64,000 bases of DNA from Niastella soli (GCF_017742245.1 NZ_JAGHKO010000014.1:186001-250000); one strand, 5' to 3'; counted from the stretch's first letter, positions 38,181-47,516 are shown. Program-made: numbers and translations. Notes: generated by a model from the sequence alone, not told the origin.

Positions 38181-38402
38181 TGTGAGTTGTCAGTTGTGAG
38201 TAGGTTTCCGATTTTTCAGACACCCGACATTTCGCAGCCCACTCACTGCTCATCATTCACTACTCATTCCCTCAGTCCGCCGACTATGCTCAGCAACCTC
38301 AAACTCACTCACCACTCACCTCTTCAGCCTGCCGAATATGCTCAGCAATCTCAAACTACAGACACCCACTCACTACTCACCATTCACCACTCACCCTCTC
38401 AG
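38181..38402. repeat. nuoH-nuoI spacer: heptamer runs and a duplicated 33-bp block
   Basis: Heptamer runs are at 38181-38201 (TGTGAGT, TGTCAGT, TGTGAGT), 38241-38275 (ACTCACT, GCTCATC, ATTCACT, ACTCATT, CCCTCAG) and 38368-38402 (ACTCACT, ACTCACC, ATTCACC, ACTCACC, CTCTCAG). A 33-bp block containing ATATGCTCAGCAA-like sequence occurs at 38273-38305 and again at 38325-38357 with 4 mismatches. The third run enters nuoH and supplies its stop codon. Confidence 0.85.
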
Positions 38403-39347
38403 CCACAACGCGATCGCTCCGGTTATCAGCACATTGGCCAGTACCAATGGCAATAGGATCTTCCAGCCATAGGACACCAACTGATCGTACCTCGGCCGGG
38501 GCAAGGAAGCCCGTAACAAAATGAACAACCCAATAAAGAAAAATAGCTTGATCACAAACCACAACAATGGTGGCAGGAAAGCGGGTCCCAGCCAGCCGCC
38601 AAAGAAAAGCGTAACGATCATGGCCGAGATAAGAGTAATGCCCAGGTACTCTCCAATAAAGAACATCCCGAACTTCATACCGGAGTATTCTGCGTGGTAA
38701 CCGGCGATCAGTTCACTTTCCGCTTCAGGAATATCAAATGGCAGGCGATGCGTTTCTGCCACTCCGGCAATTAAAAAGATGATAAAACCAACTGGTTGTG
38801 TTACTACAAACCACAGGTGCTTTTGCGCCATTACAATATCACCCAGGTTAAAAGAACCGGTCAGCATAACCACACCCATTAATGACAAGCCCATAAACAC
38901 TTCATAGGCTATCATTTGAGAGGCACCGCGCAAAGCGCCCAGCAACGCATATTTATTATTGGAAGCCCAGCCACCCAACACAATACTGTACACCCCTAAG
39001 GATGACATGGCCAAAAAGAAGATGATGCCTATATTGAGATCGGCCACTACAATACCAGGCGCAAAAGGTATGATCACAAAACTCAACAGCACACTGCCTA
39101 CCACAATCGCCGGGGCAGTTATAAAGATCCATTTATCGGCAAACGGCGGTATCCAGTCCTCCTTGAAAAATAACTTAAGCGTATCTGCCAGCACAATCAA
39201 TATACCCAGTGGTCCTGCACGGTTCGGTCCCAGCCGGTCCTGCCATAAGGCCAACAGGCGGCGTTCCACCCAGATCAATCCGGCTGCAATATTCAGCAAC
39301 ACGAACAATACACCTATTACTATCCATATTTGCTGTGTTGTACTCAT
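38391..39347 (-). CDS. nuoH: NADH-quinone oxidoreductase subunit H
   Basis: 318 residues, eight or so membrane helices. NuoH/ND1 lines the quinone chamber. Family segments are [40 protein letters not shown] and the acidic loop [20 protein letters not shown] followed by [12 protein letters not shown], which carries the conserved glutamates. The stop TGA falls within a heptamer repeat. Confidence 0.97.
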   Translation of the reverse strand: MSTTQQIWIVIGVLFVLLNIAAGLIWVERRLLALWQDRLGPNRAGPLGILIVLADTLKLFFKEDWIPPFADKWIFITAPAIVVGSVLLSFVIIPFAPGIVVADLNIGIIFFLAMSSLGVYSIVLGGWASNNKYALLGALRGASQMIAYEVFMGLSLMGVVMLTGSFNLGDIVMAQKHLWFVVTQPVGFIIFLIAGVAETHRLPFDIPEAESELIAGYHAEYSGMKFGMFFIGEYLGITLISAMIVTLFFGGWLGPAFLPPLLWFVIKLFFFIGLFILLRASLPRPRYDQLVSYGWKILLPLVLANVLITGAIALWLRG

Positions 39348-39390
39348 GAATAAAAAGTTAATTATAACAATAACTAATTCAGAGTTCCTA

Positions 39391-39470
39391 GGTTATTGGG
39401 TTATTGGGTTAAGACTCGCGATAACTTACGAACTTAATAACTTACTAACTTAAGAACCTAATAACTAAAT
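39391..39470. repeat. nuoG-nuoH spacer: 8-bp tandem repeats
   Basis: 39391-39414 holds GGTTATTG x2 then GGTTAAGA. 39423-39470 holds six units: AACTTACG, AACTTAAT, AACTTACT, AACTTAAG, AACCTAAT, AACTAAAT. The period here is 8, not 7, but the style (one word drifting while the period holds) is the same as at other nuo junctions. The run ends 10 bp from the nuoG stop. Confidence 0.85.
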
Positions 39471-39479
39471 AACCGGCTA

Positions 39480-42191
39480 TTACCTATTCCCCTTCATAAT
39501 AATAACATAGGCATTCCAGTTCGGTACAGCCATTCCATGTAATCCGGCCGGGATGAGCACCAATCCATTGGGAAGGGAGCTATCTGCCTTAACCGGTAAA
39601 TCCCAGTTCTGCTCAAATACTTTTATTGTTACTACATGCTCATTGGTCAAACCATGCCGGGCCATATCACTTGCAGACATTGCTACATAGGTCTCAGGGC
39701 TCAACTCCCGAACGCCCTTTGAATACGCACTTAATTCTTCTGATCCCAACACATGGTATTGCGGAAATAACAACCACCGATCGTTGCGTATCATAAAAGC
39801 TTCCGGTATATCCTTAAAATAAACCGGTACAGCATGCGGGTTATATTTAAATAAATGAATACCCGCCTGTTCATTTTTTAAAGAACCACCAGGTTCCTGT
39901 TGGTATTTATTCACTGCCTGTATGGAATTCCAACCCGGCGACCAGAAGAATGGGATCAGGGGTGATGGTGGCATACCGGAATACCCTTCCATAGTAAAAG
40001 TGAATGGGGAATCATTATCCTGTTTAGGTTTAGGTTCACTCACTGCCAGGTTCGACAACATAGCTGTACGACCGCTGTAACGGTGTGGTTCACGTGGCAG
40101 CGCCTGTCCGTTTATCCGAAAATCATGATGAGGTGCCGATGCGGAAATACCGGCAAACTGCGGCAACAACTGTTCAGCCTGCTTTAATACATCCTCGGGA
40201 TGAAGCTCCCCTTCATTTAATACCCCGGTGCGGAGTGCCTGCAATTTCAACAACCACTTCCAGCTTTCCTGTATGGTGGCCTGTCCGGGCATAAACACCC
40301 GAAAGAACCGTTGTGCCCTGCCTTCATAATTCACCAGGGTACCATCGCCTTCGGCAAACGTAGCTGCGGGCATCAGGATATCTGCCTGTTGTGTAGTAAG
40401 GTTATTCAATGAATCGAGCACGATGCAATGCTGCACACTATTAAAGAACAGATCGGCTACCATGGCGGGCGCGTTCCGGTACAGATCATTCTCCAATATA
40501 ATAGCGGTTATATTCTTTTCGCGGGTGGCCCGTAAAACGGCAGTCTCAAAACTGGGCGCCTGCATCATGGCCAATCCCATACTGTTGCACTCCGGCATTA
40601 CATAAGCCAGGCGTACTTCCTTGTCAGGCGTTTTACAGGCAACGGCAATATCGTAGGCAGCGCGGATCAACGCCTCGTTATAGCAGCTGGTACCGCTGAT
40701 GATCACCGGCCGTTTTGCCTGTTGTAAAAACACCGCGATATCAATAACCTCGGCCAGGGTATCTTCATCCACAAGCACCCGCGGCAGTGAGCCATTCAAC
40801 TGGTGCGCAACCGCAAATCCCAACCGGGCAAGATCATCGGGTGCATTATGAGCTATACAGCTGCTTATTTCATCAATTGGCGAAGCCGTGATGGTACAAT
40901 TGGCCAGGAATCCTTTTTCTTCCTGTACCAGTTCTTGAACAGCTGCATCGTGCCAGGTGGGTATACCCGTATTATGTTTCAATGCATGATGCGCTGCTGT
41001 TTTCAGCACGCTTTGGCGTACAGCCAGGGCCATAACGGGGGCCGTGTTCCAGATATCTTCTCCCAGGATCAGGATAGCATCTGCCTGTTGTATATCCTGC
41101 AGCGAAGCAGTCTTAACCACACCGGTTTGCAGCACTTCCACGATCCGCTTTTCAATAAACCTCACATTATCACTGACACCCTGGTAAAAATTCTCCTTAC
41201 CTACCAGTTGCATCAATGCCACATTGCTTTCAATGGAAGCGCGTGGTGACCCAATACCAATAAGGGTATGATCGGTCATTAACTTTCTCATGTGACCCAT
41301 CAATGTAGTTTCATCTACTGCCTCCACCGCCTGATTACGGATAAGCGGTTGTGTGATCCGGTTCTCACTATTTACAAACTCATACCCAAACCGGCCGCGG
41401 TCGCACAGGAAATAACCATTCACCTGACTGTTAAAGCGATTGGTGATGCAACGCAATTGCCCATACCGTTCGCCCGCGATGGTATTACAACCCAGACTAC
41501 AATGCTGGCAAACCGAAGGCGCTGTAGTGAGGTCCCATTTGCGGGTATAATGTTCGCGTAAAGTCTTGTCGGTAAATACACCGGTTGGACAAATTTCCGC
41601 CAGGTTACCACTGAAGGGGCTTTGCAACACCCCGTCCTGCTCACGGCCAAAATATACATGATTGTGTGCCGCAAATACATTCAGGTCCTTGCCACCGGCA
41701 TAGTCATGATAATAGCGTACACAACGATAGCACTGAATGCATCGGTTCATTTCATGATGAATGAACGGCCCCAGGTATTGATTGTTATAGGTGCGTTTTT
41801 TAAAATGATAGCGGCGATAATCGTGCCCCGTCATTACCGTCATATCCTGCAGATGACAACTACCTCCTTCATCACAAACAGGGCAATCATGCGGGTGGTT
41901 GGTCATGAGCCATTCGATCACCTGGCTGCGAAATGCCTGGGCGGCTTTATCTGCCACCGATACCCGCAAACCGTCTTTTATATTCTCCATGCAACTCATC
42001 ATCAGCTTGCCATGGGTATCATGCTCATCTTTATAAACCTTTACCGCGCATTGCCGGCAGGCGCCCACACTACCCAATGCCGGATGCCAGCAGAAATAGG
42101 GCAGATCGATCCCAAGTCCCAGACAGGCCTCCAGCAGGTTCTTCCCTTGCTTTACTTCGTAGCTTTTGTTATCTATAACGATTGTAGACAT
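39480..42191 (-). CDS. nuoG: NADH-quinone oxidoreductase subunit G
   Basis: 903 residues. The N-terminal ferredoxin domain binds a 2Fe-2S cluster (CFWHPALGSVGACRQC-like segment YFCWHPALGSVGACRQCAVK). The HxxxCxxC motif is HPHDCPVCDEGGSC, and a 4Fe-4S pair lies in NRCIQCYRCVRYYHD. A further motif, C-x2-C-x3-C-x27-C (CQHCSLGC, with the last Cys in FLCDRG), matches the N7 cluster known from E. coli-type NuoG and lost in many other lineages. The rest is a molybdopterin-oxidoreductase-like domain without a cofactor function in complex I. It is 44 bp downstream of nuoF. Confidence 0.97.
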   Translation of the reverse strand: MSTIVIDNKSYEVKQGKNLLEACLGLGIDLPYFCWHPALGSVGACRQCAVKVYKDEHDTHGKLMMSCMENIKDGLRVSVADKAAQAFRSQVIEWLMTNHPHDCPVCDEGGSCHLQDMTVMTGHDYRRYHFKKRTYNNQYLGPFIHHEMNRCIQCYRCVRYYHDYAGGKDLNVFAAHNHVYFGREQDGVLQSPFSGNLAEICPTGVFTDKTLREHYTRKWDLTTAPSVCQHCSLGCNTIAGERYGQLRCITNRFNSQVNGYFLCDRGRFGYEFVNSENRITQPLIRNQAVEAVDETTLMGHMRKLMTDHTLIGIGSPRASIESNVALMQLVGKENFYQGVSDNVRFIEKRIVEVLQTGVVKTASLQDIQQADAILILGEDIWNTAPVMALAVRQSVLKTAAHHALKHNTGIPTWHDAAVQELVQEEKGFLANCTITASPIDEISSCIAHNAPDDLARLGFAVAHQLNGSLPRVLVDEDTLAEVIDIAVFLQQAKRPVIISGTSCYNEALIRAAYDIAVACKTPDKEVRLAYVMPECNSMGLAMMQAPSFETAVLRATREKNITAIILENDLYRNAPAMVADLFFNSVQHCIVLDSLNNLTTQQADILMPAATFAEGDGTLVNYEGRAQRFFRVFMPGQATIQESWKWLLKLQALRTGVLNEGELHPEDVLKQAEQLLPQFAGISASAPHHDFRINGQALPREPHRYSGRTAMLSNLAVSEPKPKQDNDSPFTFTMEGYSGMPPSPLIPFFWSPGWNSIQAVNKYQQEPGGSLKNEQAGIHLFKYNPHAVPVYFKDIPEAFMIRNDRWLLFPQYHVLGSEELSAYSKGVRELSPETYVAMSASDMARHGLTNEHVVTIKVFEQNWDLPVKADSSLPNGLVLIPAGLHGMAVPNWNAYVIIMKGNR

Positions 42192-42235
42192 ATATAGTAA
42201 CCTTTTCTTTTAAAGCGACAGGTTCGGGGGCGGCA

Positions 42236-43510
42236 TTATTCATAAGGGCACTTATGCAACGAAATATGTTTCTCAAAATCATCTTTAAAATACTTCAATG
42301 CGCTTTGCAAGGGCTCCATAGCACCGGGCGCCAGTGCGCAAAAAGTATTACCGGGCCCCAGCATATGCGTATGCATTTCCAATAGCTCCATATCAGCGGC
42401 GGTACCGCTTCCCTGCTCCAGGCTTAACAACATTTTTTCTACCCAGGGCAATCCCTCCCGGCAGGGCGTACACCAGCCACAACTTTCCTGTGCAAAAAAA
42501 TGTTGCAGGTTGTGTACAAAGCCAACCGGACAGGTAGCATCATCCATCACAACCATAGTACCTGTGCCCAAACGGCTACCGGCCTTTTGCACGGAAGCAA
42601 AATCCATTTTTATATCGAGGTGTTCAGCAGTCAGGAAATCGGTTGAGGCGCCACCAGGCAACACACCTTTTAACTGATATCCGTTCTTCATTCCGCCGGC
42701 ATGTTCTTCTATCAATTCCCGGATGGTTACGCCCATTGGCAGTTCCCAGCAACCAGGGTTATTTACTTTTCCACTAACACCGTATAACTTGGTGCCACTG
42801 TCTTCGCTATTACTTAATCCTTTGAACCACTCGACGCCATTATTCACTATATGCGGAATATTACAAAGCGTCTCTACATTGTTCACGATGGTGGGCTTGC
42901 CATATAAGCCACTTATTTGCGGATAAGGCGGTTTTGCTCTTGGGGTAGCCCGTTTGCCTTCAAGGGCATTTAACAAGGCGGTTTCTTCCCCACACATATA
43001 GCGACCTACACCTGTATGCAAATGCATCTCCAGACTGAAACCGCTATCCAGAATATTTTTACCCAGGAAACCAGCTTTGTAAGCTTCGTGAATACTCTTG
43101 CGCAGCAATTGAGCTGCCTTCTTATAGGCCCAACGCAAAAAGATGAACGACTCTTCGGCCTGAATGGCAAAGGCAGCCAGTATCATCCCTTCTATAAGCT
43201 GATGAGGATTGCCTTCCAGTAACAACCGGTCTTTAAAGGTACCGGGCTCCATTTCATCAGCATTGGCAATAAGGTATTTGAGGCGGGGAGCATCTTCACC
43301 CATTGGTACAACGCTCCACTTTATGCCAGTACTAAAACCGGCGCCCCCCCGGCCTTTCAGTCCGCTGTCCTTTACCAGGTCCTGCACTTCCTTTGGCGTC
43401 ATACTGCTTAACGCTTTCCGTAGGGCGGAGTAACCACCCGTCATTTCATATTCCCTGATATCGAATGGCGGGCATCCCGGGTGTATATATTGTGTAAGCG
43501 GACGTTCCAT
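42236..43510 (-). CDS. nuoF: NADH-quinone oxidoreductase subunit F
   Basis: 424 residues. This is the NADH and FMN-binding subunit of complex I, with the flavin/NADH glycine-rich loop GRGGAGFSTGIKW and the N3 4Fe-4S motif ESCGWCTPCREG plus a distal Cys in NTFCALAPGA. MCGEETALLNALEG is the typical NADH site segment. It starts 7 bp before nuoE ends on the other side of the junction (7-bp spacer), so the E-F pair is tightly coupled. Confidence 0.97.
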   Translation of the reverse strand: MERPLTQYIHPGCPPFDIREYEMTGGYSALRKALSSMTPKEVQDLVKDSGLKGRGGAGFSTGIKWSVVPMGEDAPRLKYLIANADEMEPGTFKDRLLLEGNPHQLIEGMILAAFAIQAEESFIFLRWAYKKAAQLLRKSIHEAYKAGFLGKNILDSGFSLEMHLHTGVGRYMCGEETALLNALEGKRATPRAKPPYPQISGLYGKPTIVNNVETLCNIPHIVNNGVEWFKGLSNSEDSGTKLYGVSGKVNNPGCWELPMGVTIRELIEEHAGGMKNGYQLKGVLPGGASTDFLTAEHLDIKMDFASVQKAGSRLGTGTMVVMDDATCPVGFVHNLQHFFAQESCGWCTPCREGLPWVEKMLLSLEQGSGTAADMELLEMHTHMLGPGNTFCALAPGAMEPLQSALKYFKDDFEKHISLHKCPYE

Positions 43511-43517
43511 ATTTGTT

Positions 43518-44051
43518 TCAGGTATATTGTTTTAAGATGCGGTCGAGCATGTCAACGGTTATATCTTTATACAGATCATTATCTATCATCAGTGCCGGCG
43601 CATGGTCACAACAACCGAGACAGGCATTGGGCAATAGCGTGAAACACTGATCGCTGGTGGTTTCGCCAAATTTAACGTGCAGCCTTTCCTGTAATGCTTT
43701 ATAAATGTCACCGTACTTCATTACATAACAGGATATGCTGTCACATACCAGGATCACATGCCGGCCAACCGGTTTCCGGAAAATAAGGTTATAAAAAGTT
43801 GCTACGCTGTCCACTTCCGCCGGACTCATTTGCAAATAGGCGGCAATAGCGCTTACACTGTCATCACTGATCCAGCCACGATGGTGCTGCACTATTTTCA
43901 AAGCTTCAATAACCGCAGCGCTTTTATGGGGCACCAGCTCTATTTCATGGTCAATGAACTGACGTTCGATGTCCGTTAAATACTGTGCAGGCTGGTGCTG
44001 CTTAGTATCTTCCTGTTTTGAGACTTTCTTATTTATATTTTGAGTTATCAT
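43518..44051 (-). CDS. nuoE: NADH-quinone oxidoreductase subunit E
   Basis: 177 residues from ATG 44051 (MITQNINKKV). An in-frame TTG at 44069 would add six residues that come from a heptamer repeat, so I prefer the ATG. It is a thioredoxin-like 2Fe-2S protein. The cluster ligands are in CDSISC (C-x4-C) and CLGCC (C-x3-C), matching NuoE. The N-terminal helical domain contains VATFYNLIFRKP. It docks to NuoF in the NADH module. Confidence 0.96.
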   Translation of the reverse strand: MITQNINKKVSKQEDTKQHQPAQYLTDIERQFIDHEIELVPHKSAAVIEALKIVQHHRGWISDDSVSAIAAYLQMSPAEVDSVATFYNLIFRKPVGRHVILVCDSISCYVMKYGDIYKALQERLHVKFGETTSDQCFTLLPNACLGCCDHAPALMIDNDLYKDITVDMLDRILKQYT

Positions 44052-44057
44052 ATTATC

Positions 44058-44307
44058 GGCAATGGGCAATGGGCAATCTCCGACTAATAGCTAAACGCGC
44101 TTCGGGCAAACGGTCTCGGCTCAGCCGAGAGCAAACGGCAAACTTCTATCTCACCTTCGGATCGAACAATTCACTTGCCAACTGATCAACTTCTTACTTC
44201 CTACTTCTTACCTCCTACTTCTTACCTCCTACTTCGCTCCCTTATCAACCCTATCACCCTACTTCCTCCGTATCAACGTGTCAACCTGTCAACCCCGCAA
44301 GGCGGGG
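44058..44307. repeat. nuoCD-nuoE spacer: heptamer and octamer runs, a palindrome and a mini-hairpin
   Basis: 44058-44078 holds GGCAATG x2 then GGCAATC. 44114-44130 is the palindrome TCTCGGCTCAGCCGAGA (8-bp arms). 44189-44237 holds seven heptamers: ACTTCTT, ACTTCCT, ACTTCTT, ACCTCCT, ACTTCTT, ACCTCCT, ACTTCGC. 44270-44293 holds octamers GTATCAAC, GTGTCAAC, CTGTCAAC. 44293-44307 is the hairpin CCCCGC-AAG-GCGGGG. The spacer has no gene. Confidence 0.85.
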
Positions 44308-44340
44308 CAGGCGCTGCCTTTTCCTGATCATCTGATCAAC

Positions 44341-46089
44341 TCACCGATCAATATCCGCCAGCACAAAATCTATACTCCCCAGTATACTTAACAGATCACT
44401 CACTGTATACCCCTTGCTGATATAGGGCACCATTTGCATATGCGGGAATGACGGAGTACGAATGCGCACCCGGTAGGCAGCCGTATTGCCATCACTTATA
44501 CAGTAATAACTGTTGGCGCCTTTGGTAGCTTCAATACAACTCATAGCCTCTCCTGCCGGTATCACCGGTCCCCAGCTCACATTTAGAAAATGGGTGATGA
44601 GGGTCTCAATATCCTGCATGGTGAATTTCTTTAACGGGGGTGTTGTAAGCGGGTGGCTCGATTTATAATCACCCACAGGCATATTCCGCAAACACTGCTC
44701 AACAATACGCAGGCTTTGCCGCATTTCTTCCACGCGCACCAATGAACGATCGTAGCAATCGCCATTCTGAGCAATGGGGATATCAAAATCAAACCGCTCA
44801 TAACCGCCGTACGGACGCTTTTTCCGGAAATCCCATTCAAATCCACAGGCTCTTAAACCGGGACCGGTCACCCCCCATTCAATCGCTTCTTCCAATGTAT
44901 AGATACCAATACCTATAGTACGCGCTTTGAACAGGCTGTTGCGGATAACCATTTTTTCATACTCTTTGATCTTTGCGGGAAAGTACTCCACAAAATGCTG
45001 CACCAAACGTTGCCAGCCATTGGGCAGGTCCTGTGCTACGCCACCAATGCGAAACCAATTGGGATGCATTCGGCCACCACAAATGGCTTCAATGATATCG
45101 AAGATCTTTTCGCGATCGGTGAACATGTAAAACACGGGAGAAAGCTGCCCCAGGTCCTGGGCAAAAGTGCCAAACCAAACAAGGTGACTGGCAATGCGGA
45201 ACAGTTCACACAACATAACGCGGATCACCATGGCCCTGTCGGGCAACTCAATGCCCGCCAGCTTTTCAACAGACAATAAATAAGCAAGGTTGTTCATTAC
45301 GCCGCCCAGGTAGTCTACACGGTCGGTGTAAGGGATGTAGGTATGCCAACTTTGGCGCTCAGCCATTTTTTCGGCGCCGCGGTGATGGAAACCTATTTCA
45401 GGAATGGCATCAACAATGTCTTCGCCATTCAATTGCAGTATGATACGTAGTACGCCATGGGTGCCGGGGTGTTGCGGACCAATATTCAGGAACATAAAAT
45501 CGGCATCATCGCCATGTTCCTGCAGGCCCCACTCTTCAGGTTTGAACCGGAGAGCCTCCTGTTCGCGGTCCTGTTTTTCATCATACAATCTAAATGGTCC
45601 CATTTCGGTTGCCCGTGCCGGATGATCTTTGCGCAGGGGATGTCCCTGCCAGGTGAGCGGCATTAAAATGCGGGTTAAATGCGGATGGCCATCGAAGCGG
45701 ATGCCAAACATATCATACACTTCACGTTCGTACCAATTGGCATTCTTAAATATAGAAGTAATAGAGCTTACAGAAGGGTACTCGCCACGCAATGCTATTT
45801 TCAGTCTGATAAACGCATTTCGTTCAAACGAGAATAACACATAGACCACAGTAAAATCTGCCATTGGCAGTCCATTGAAGCGGTTCTTATTCCGTTCATC
45901 TATACCAAACAGATCGTATAGCATTTTAAATGGTTGGGCCACTTCTGTTTTTAGAAAGGTTATGGCCAATACGATCTTGTCCTTTGGCACCCACCACGTA
46001 AGCACCTCGTCAACGGTTTTTTGCTGGTACTGGATGTCAGCACCTATCCGCTGCTGCAACTGTTGCAATATGACATCTGGGTCATCCAT
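44341..46089 (-). CDS. nuoCD: NADH-quinone oxidoreductase subunits C and D, fused
   Basis: 582 residues from ATG 46089 ([13 protein letters not shown]). The longer in-frame reading to 46200 runs through repeat sequence and is rejected. Residues to about 175 are the NuoC (30-kDa) domain, with [20 protein letters not shown] and LRKDHP. The rest is NuoD (49-kDa), with [34 protein letters not shown] and the C-terminal VLADIDR. The NuoD part lines the quinone cavity next to NuoB; in the family the His of GPQHPGTHG contacts quinone. The C-D fusion is as in E. coli; many other bacteria keep two genes. Confidence 0.96.
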   Translation of the reverse strand: MDDPDVILQQLQQRIGADIQYQQKTVDEVLTWWVPKDKIVLAITFLKTEVAQPFKMLYDLFGIDERNKNRFNGLPMADFTVVYVLFSFERNAFIRLKIALRGEYPSVSSITSIFKNANWYEREVYDMFGIRFDGHPHLTRILMPLTWQGHPLRKDHPARATEMGPFRLYDEKQDREQEALRFKPEEWGLQEHGDDADFMFLNIGPQHPGTHGVLRIILQLNGEDIVDAIPEIGFHHRGAEKMAERQSWHTYIPYTDRVDYLGGVMNNLAYLLSVEKLAGIELPDRAMVIRVMLCELFRIASHLVWFGTFAQDLGQLSPVFYMFTDREKIFDIIEAICGGRMHPNWFRIGGVAQDLPNGWQRLVQHFVEYFPAKIKEYEKMVIRNSLFKARTIGIGIYTLEEAIEWGVTGPGLRACGFEWDFRKKRPYGGYERFDFDIPIAQNGDCYDRSLVRVEEMRQSLRIVEQCLRNMPVGDYKSSHPLTTPPLKKFTMQDIETLITHFLNVSWGPVIPAGEAMSCIEATKGANSYYCISDGNTAAYRVRIRTPSFPHMQMVPYISKGYTVSDLLSILGSIDFVLADIDR

Positions 46090-46095
46090 ACAATT

Positions 46096-46130
46096 GTTTG
46101 TAGTCTGTAGCCTGAAGTTTGTAGTTCTTA
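46096..46130. repeat. nuoB-nuoCD spacer: heptamer run
   Basis: Five units: GTTTGTA, GTCTGTA, GCCTGAA, GTTTGTA, GTTCTTA. The run begins 6 bp from the nuoCD start codon. Confidence 0.75.
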
Positions 46131-46205
46131 TATTCGGTCTCTCCGAGTTTTTGCAGTCCTCCTGAAATGGAAAACCACAAAAAAGAACAACAAACCACAA
46201 ACCAC

Positions 46206-46844
46206 CTATATTTCGTCAGCGCTCTTAAAATCTACCATATTCATTCTTGCATCGCGTTTTGCTTCTTTCATAGAGGTTAGGTTCGGCTTAATAACGCCCT
46301 GCTCACCGATCATCCAGCTTAACGGTCGTTTTTCTTTTCCCACGGCATCGGCCAACAATACCAGCCCCTGCATAAACGCATCGGGCCGTGGTGGACAGCC
46401 GGGCACATATACATCCACCGGTAAAAATTTATCAACGCCCTGCACTACACTATATATATCGTACATACCGCCGCTGTTGGCACAACTGCCCATCGAGATC
46501 ACCCAGCGAGGTTCCATCATTTGCTCGTGTAACCGTTTTATTATAGGTACCATTTTTATAAATACAGTACCTGCGATCACCATTACATCCGCTTCGCGTG
46601 GCGTACCGCGGATCACTTCAGCACCAAAGCGGGCCACATCGTACTTACTGGTAATACTGGTGGCCATTTCAACAAAACAGCAGCTTAACCCAAAGTGAAA
46701 AGGCCACATGGAATTTTTTCGTCCCCAGGCCACCAGGCTTTGCACAGAAGTAAGCATAATACTTTGACTAACCGCTTCCTCCATACTGCCGGTACCGGAA
46801 AAATTACCGGTTGCATCATTCGTTTTACTTAACCACCATTTCAT
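46206..46844 (-). CDS. nuoB: NADH-quinone oxidoreductase subunit B
   Basis: 212 residues. It carries the ligands of cluster N2, the last iron-sulphur centre before quinone: the adjacent pair in [10 protein letters not shown], then [11 protein letters not shown] and [12 protein letters not shown]. The basic C-terminal tail ([20 protein letters not shown]) is longer than in short homologues. The start ATG at 46844 directly abuts a heptamer run upstream. Confidence 0.97.
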   Translation of the reverse strand: MKWWLSKTNDATGNFSGTGSMEEAVSQSIMLTSVQSLVAWGRKNSMWPFHFGLSCCFVEMATSITSKYDVARFGAEVIRGTPREADVMVIAGTVFIKMVPIIKRLHEQMMEPRWVISMGSCANSGGMYDIYSVVQGVDKFLPVDVYVPGCPPRPDAFMQGLVLLADAVGKEKRPLSWMIGEQGVIKPNLTSMKEAKRDARMNMVDFKSADEI

Positions 46845-46893
46845 AGTTTATAGTTCAAAGTTTTAAGTTCTATGATCTATAAGTCTAAGTTCA
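46845..46893. repeat. nuoA-nuoB spacer: heptamer run abutting the nuoB start codon
   Basis: Seven units: AGTTTAT, AGTTCAA, AGTTTTA, AGTTCTA, TGATCTA, TAAGTCT, AAGTTCA. The first unit is directly next to the nuoB start codon. Confidence 0.75.
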
Positions 46894-46928
46894 TTTGCCA
46901 TTGGCTACCGGTTGCCGGACACCAGGTA

Positions 46929-46985
46929 CCGGACCTGAGCGCAGCGAAGGACCGGTCATTGCCGATTGCCGATTGCCGATTGCCG
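46929..46985. repeat. Composite repeat: 27-bp block plus ATTGCCG heptamers, inverted copy of 32810-32966
   Basis: 46929-46955 matches the reverse complement of 32810-32836 in 26 of 27 positions; its core is CCTGAGCGCAGCGAAGG. It is followed at 46958-46985 by four ATTGCCG units, which are CGGCAAT on the other strand, the same heptamer that caps the array at 32834-32966. The heptamers overlap the 3' end of nuoA. Confidence 0.9.
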
Positions 46986-47402
46986 ACTCGTCAACTCCCT
47001 ATACCTCCTCAATATCTTCTTCCCATCAACCCCTATATCAAGTGCTCCAATTCCCCATTCATAGATCAATACGACTACCAGCTGGCCAATAAAAATAGCC
47101 ACACCGGCATACCCATACCAGCCCAGTTCATAAAAGCCCAGCGCCCATAATATAATGAACACAGCTTCTACATCAAAGATCACAAACAACATGGCAACAA
47201 GGTAAAACTGAGCAGAGAAACGAAGACGGGCAGAACCACTTTGTTCGATACCTCCCTCGTATGGTTTATCGGTAGCGCGGTCGTGGTGATGTTGACCTAA
47301 CATATAAGAAAGGAAAAGAATGGCAACAAGCAGGACAAACACTATTCCTGCGTACAATAGCAACGGCCATAATTGATTACTATGGATATTATTTCCCGGC
47401 AT
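46956..47402 (-). CDS. nuoA: NADH-quinone oxidoreductase subunit A
   Basis: 148 residues, three membrane helices, first gene of the operon. ND3 signatures are KPYEGGIEQSGSARLRFSAQ, FYLVAMLFVIFDVEAVFIIL and a third helix (YAGVAIFIGQLVVVLIYEWG). The conserved loop Cys of ND3 is not seen in the expected place: the loop reads PYEGGIE. After the family C-terminus (GALDIGVDGKKILRRYRELT) the last ten residues, SRQSAIGNRQ, are encoded by the ATTGCCG heptamer repeat. The final unit provides the TGA stop, so the tail was apparently created by repeat insertion. Confidence 0.95.
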   Translation of the reverse strand: MPGNNIHSNQLWPLLLYAGIVFVLLVAILFLSYMLGQHHHDRATDKPYEGGIEQSGSARLRFSAQFYLVAMLFVIFDVEAVFIILWALGFYELGWYGYAGVAIFIGQLVVVLIYEWGIGALDIGVDGKKILRRYRELTSRQSAIGNRQ

Positions 47403-47410
47403 AACATAAT

Positions 47411-47427
47411 ACTTCCTGGAGGAAGTC
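47411..47427. promoter_or_regulatory. Small inverted repeat just upstream of nuoA
   Basis: The arms ACTTCCT and AGGAAGT with a 2- to 3-nt centre lie about 9-25 bp before the nuoA start codon. In the leader mRNA they would form a short hairpin containing the only purine-rich AGGA-like stretch. It may be a chance palindrome, and no partner copy is seen in the window. Confidence 0.3.
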
Positions 47428-47516
47428 TATGACACGCATAAACATCCCCATATGAATAAAACCAAATGCACCAGGCCATACTGCCTCACTAGTACGATCA
47501 AAAAGGGTTAGTTGCT

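Noticed and set aside
44052-44069. In-frame TTG start for nuoE, adding six residues
   Set aside because: The added codons come from the GGCAATG repeat, and an ATG in the correct place follows.
46090-46200. Longer nuoCD reading frame with 37 extra N-terminal residues
   Set aside because: The extension is encoded by repeat sequence and has no similarity to NuoC, while the ATG at 46089 gives the family N-terminus.
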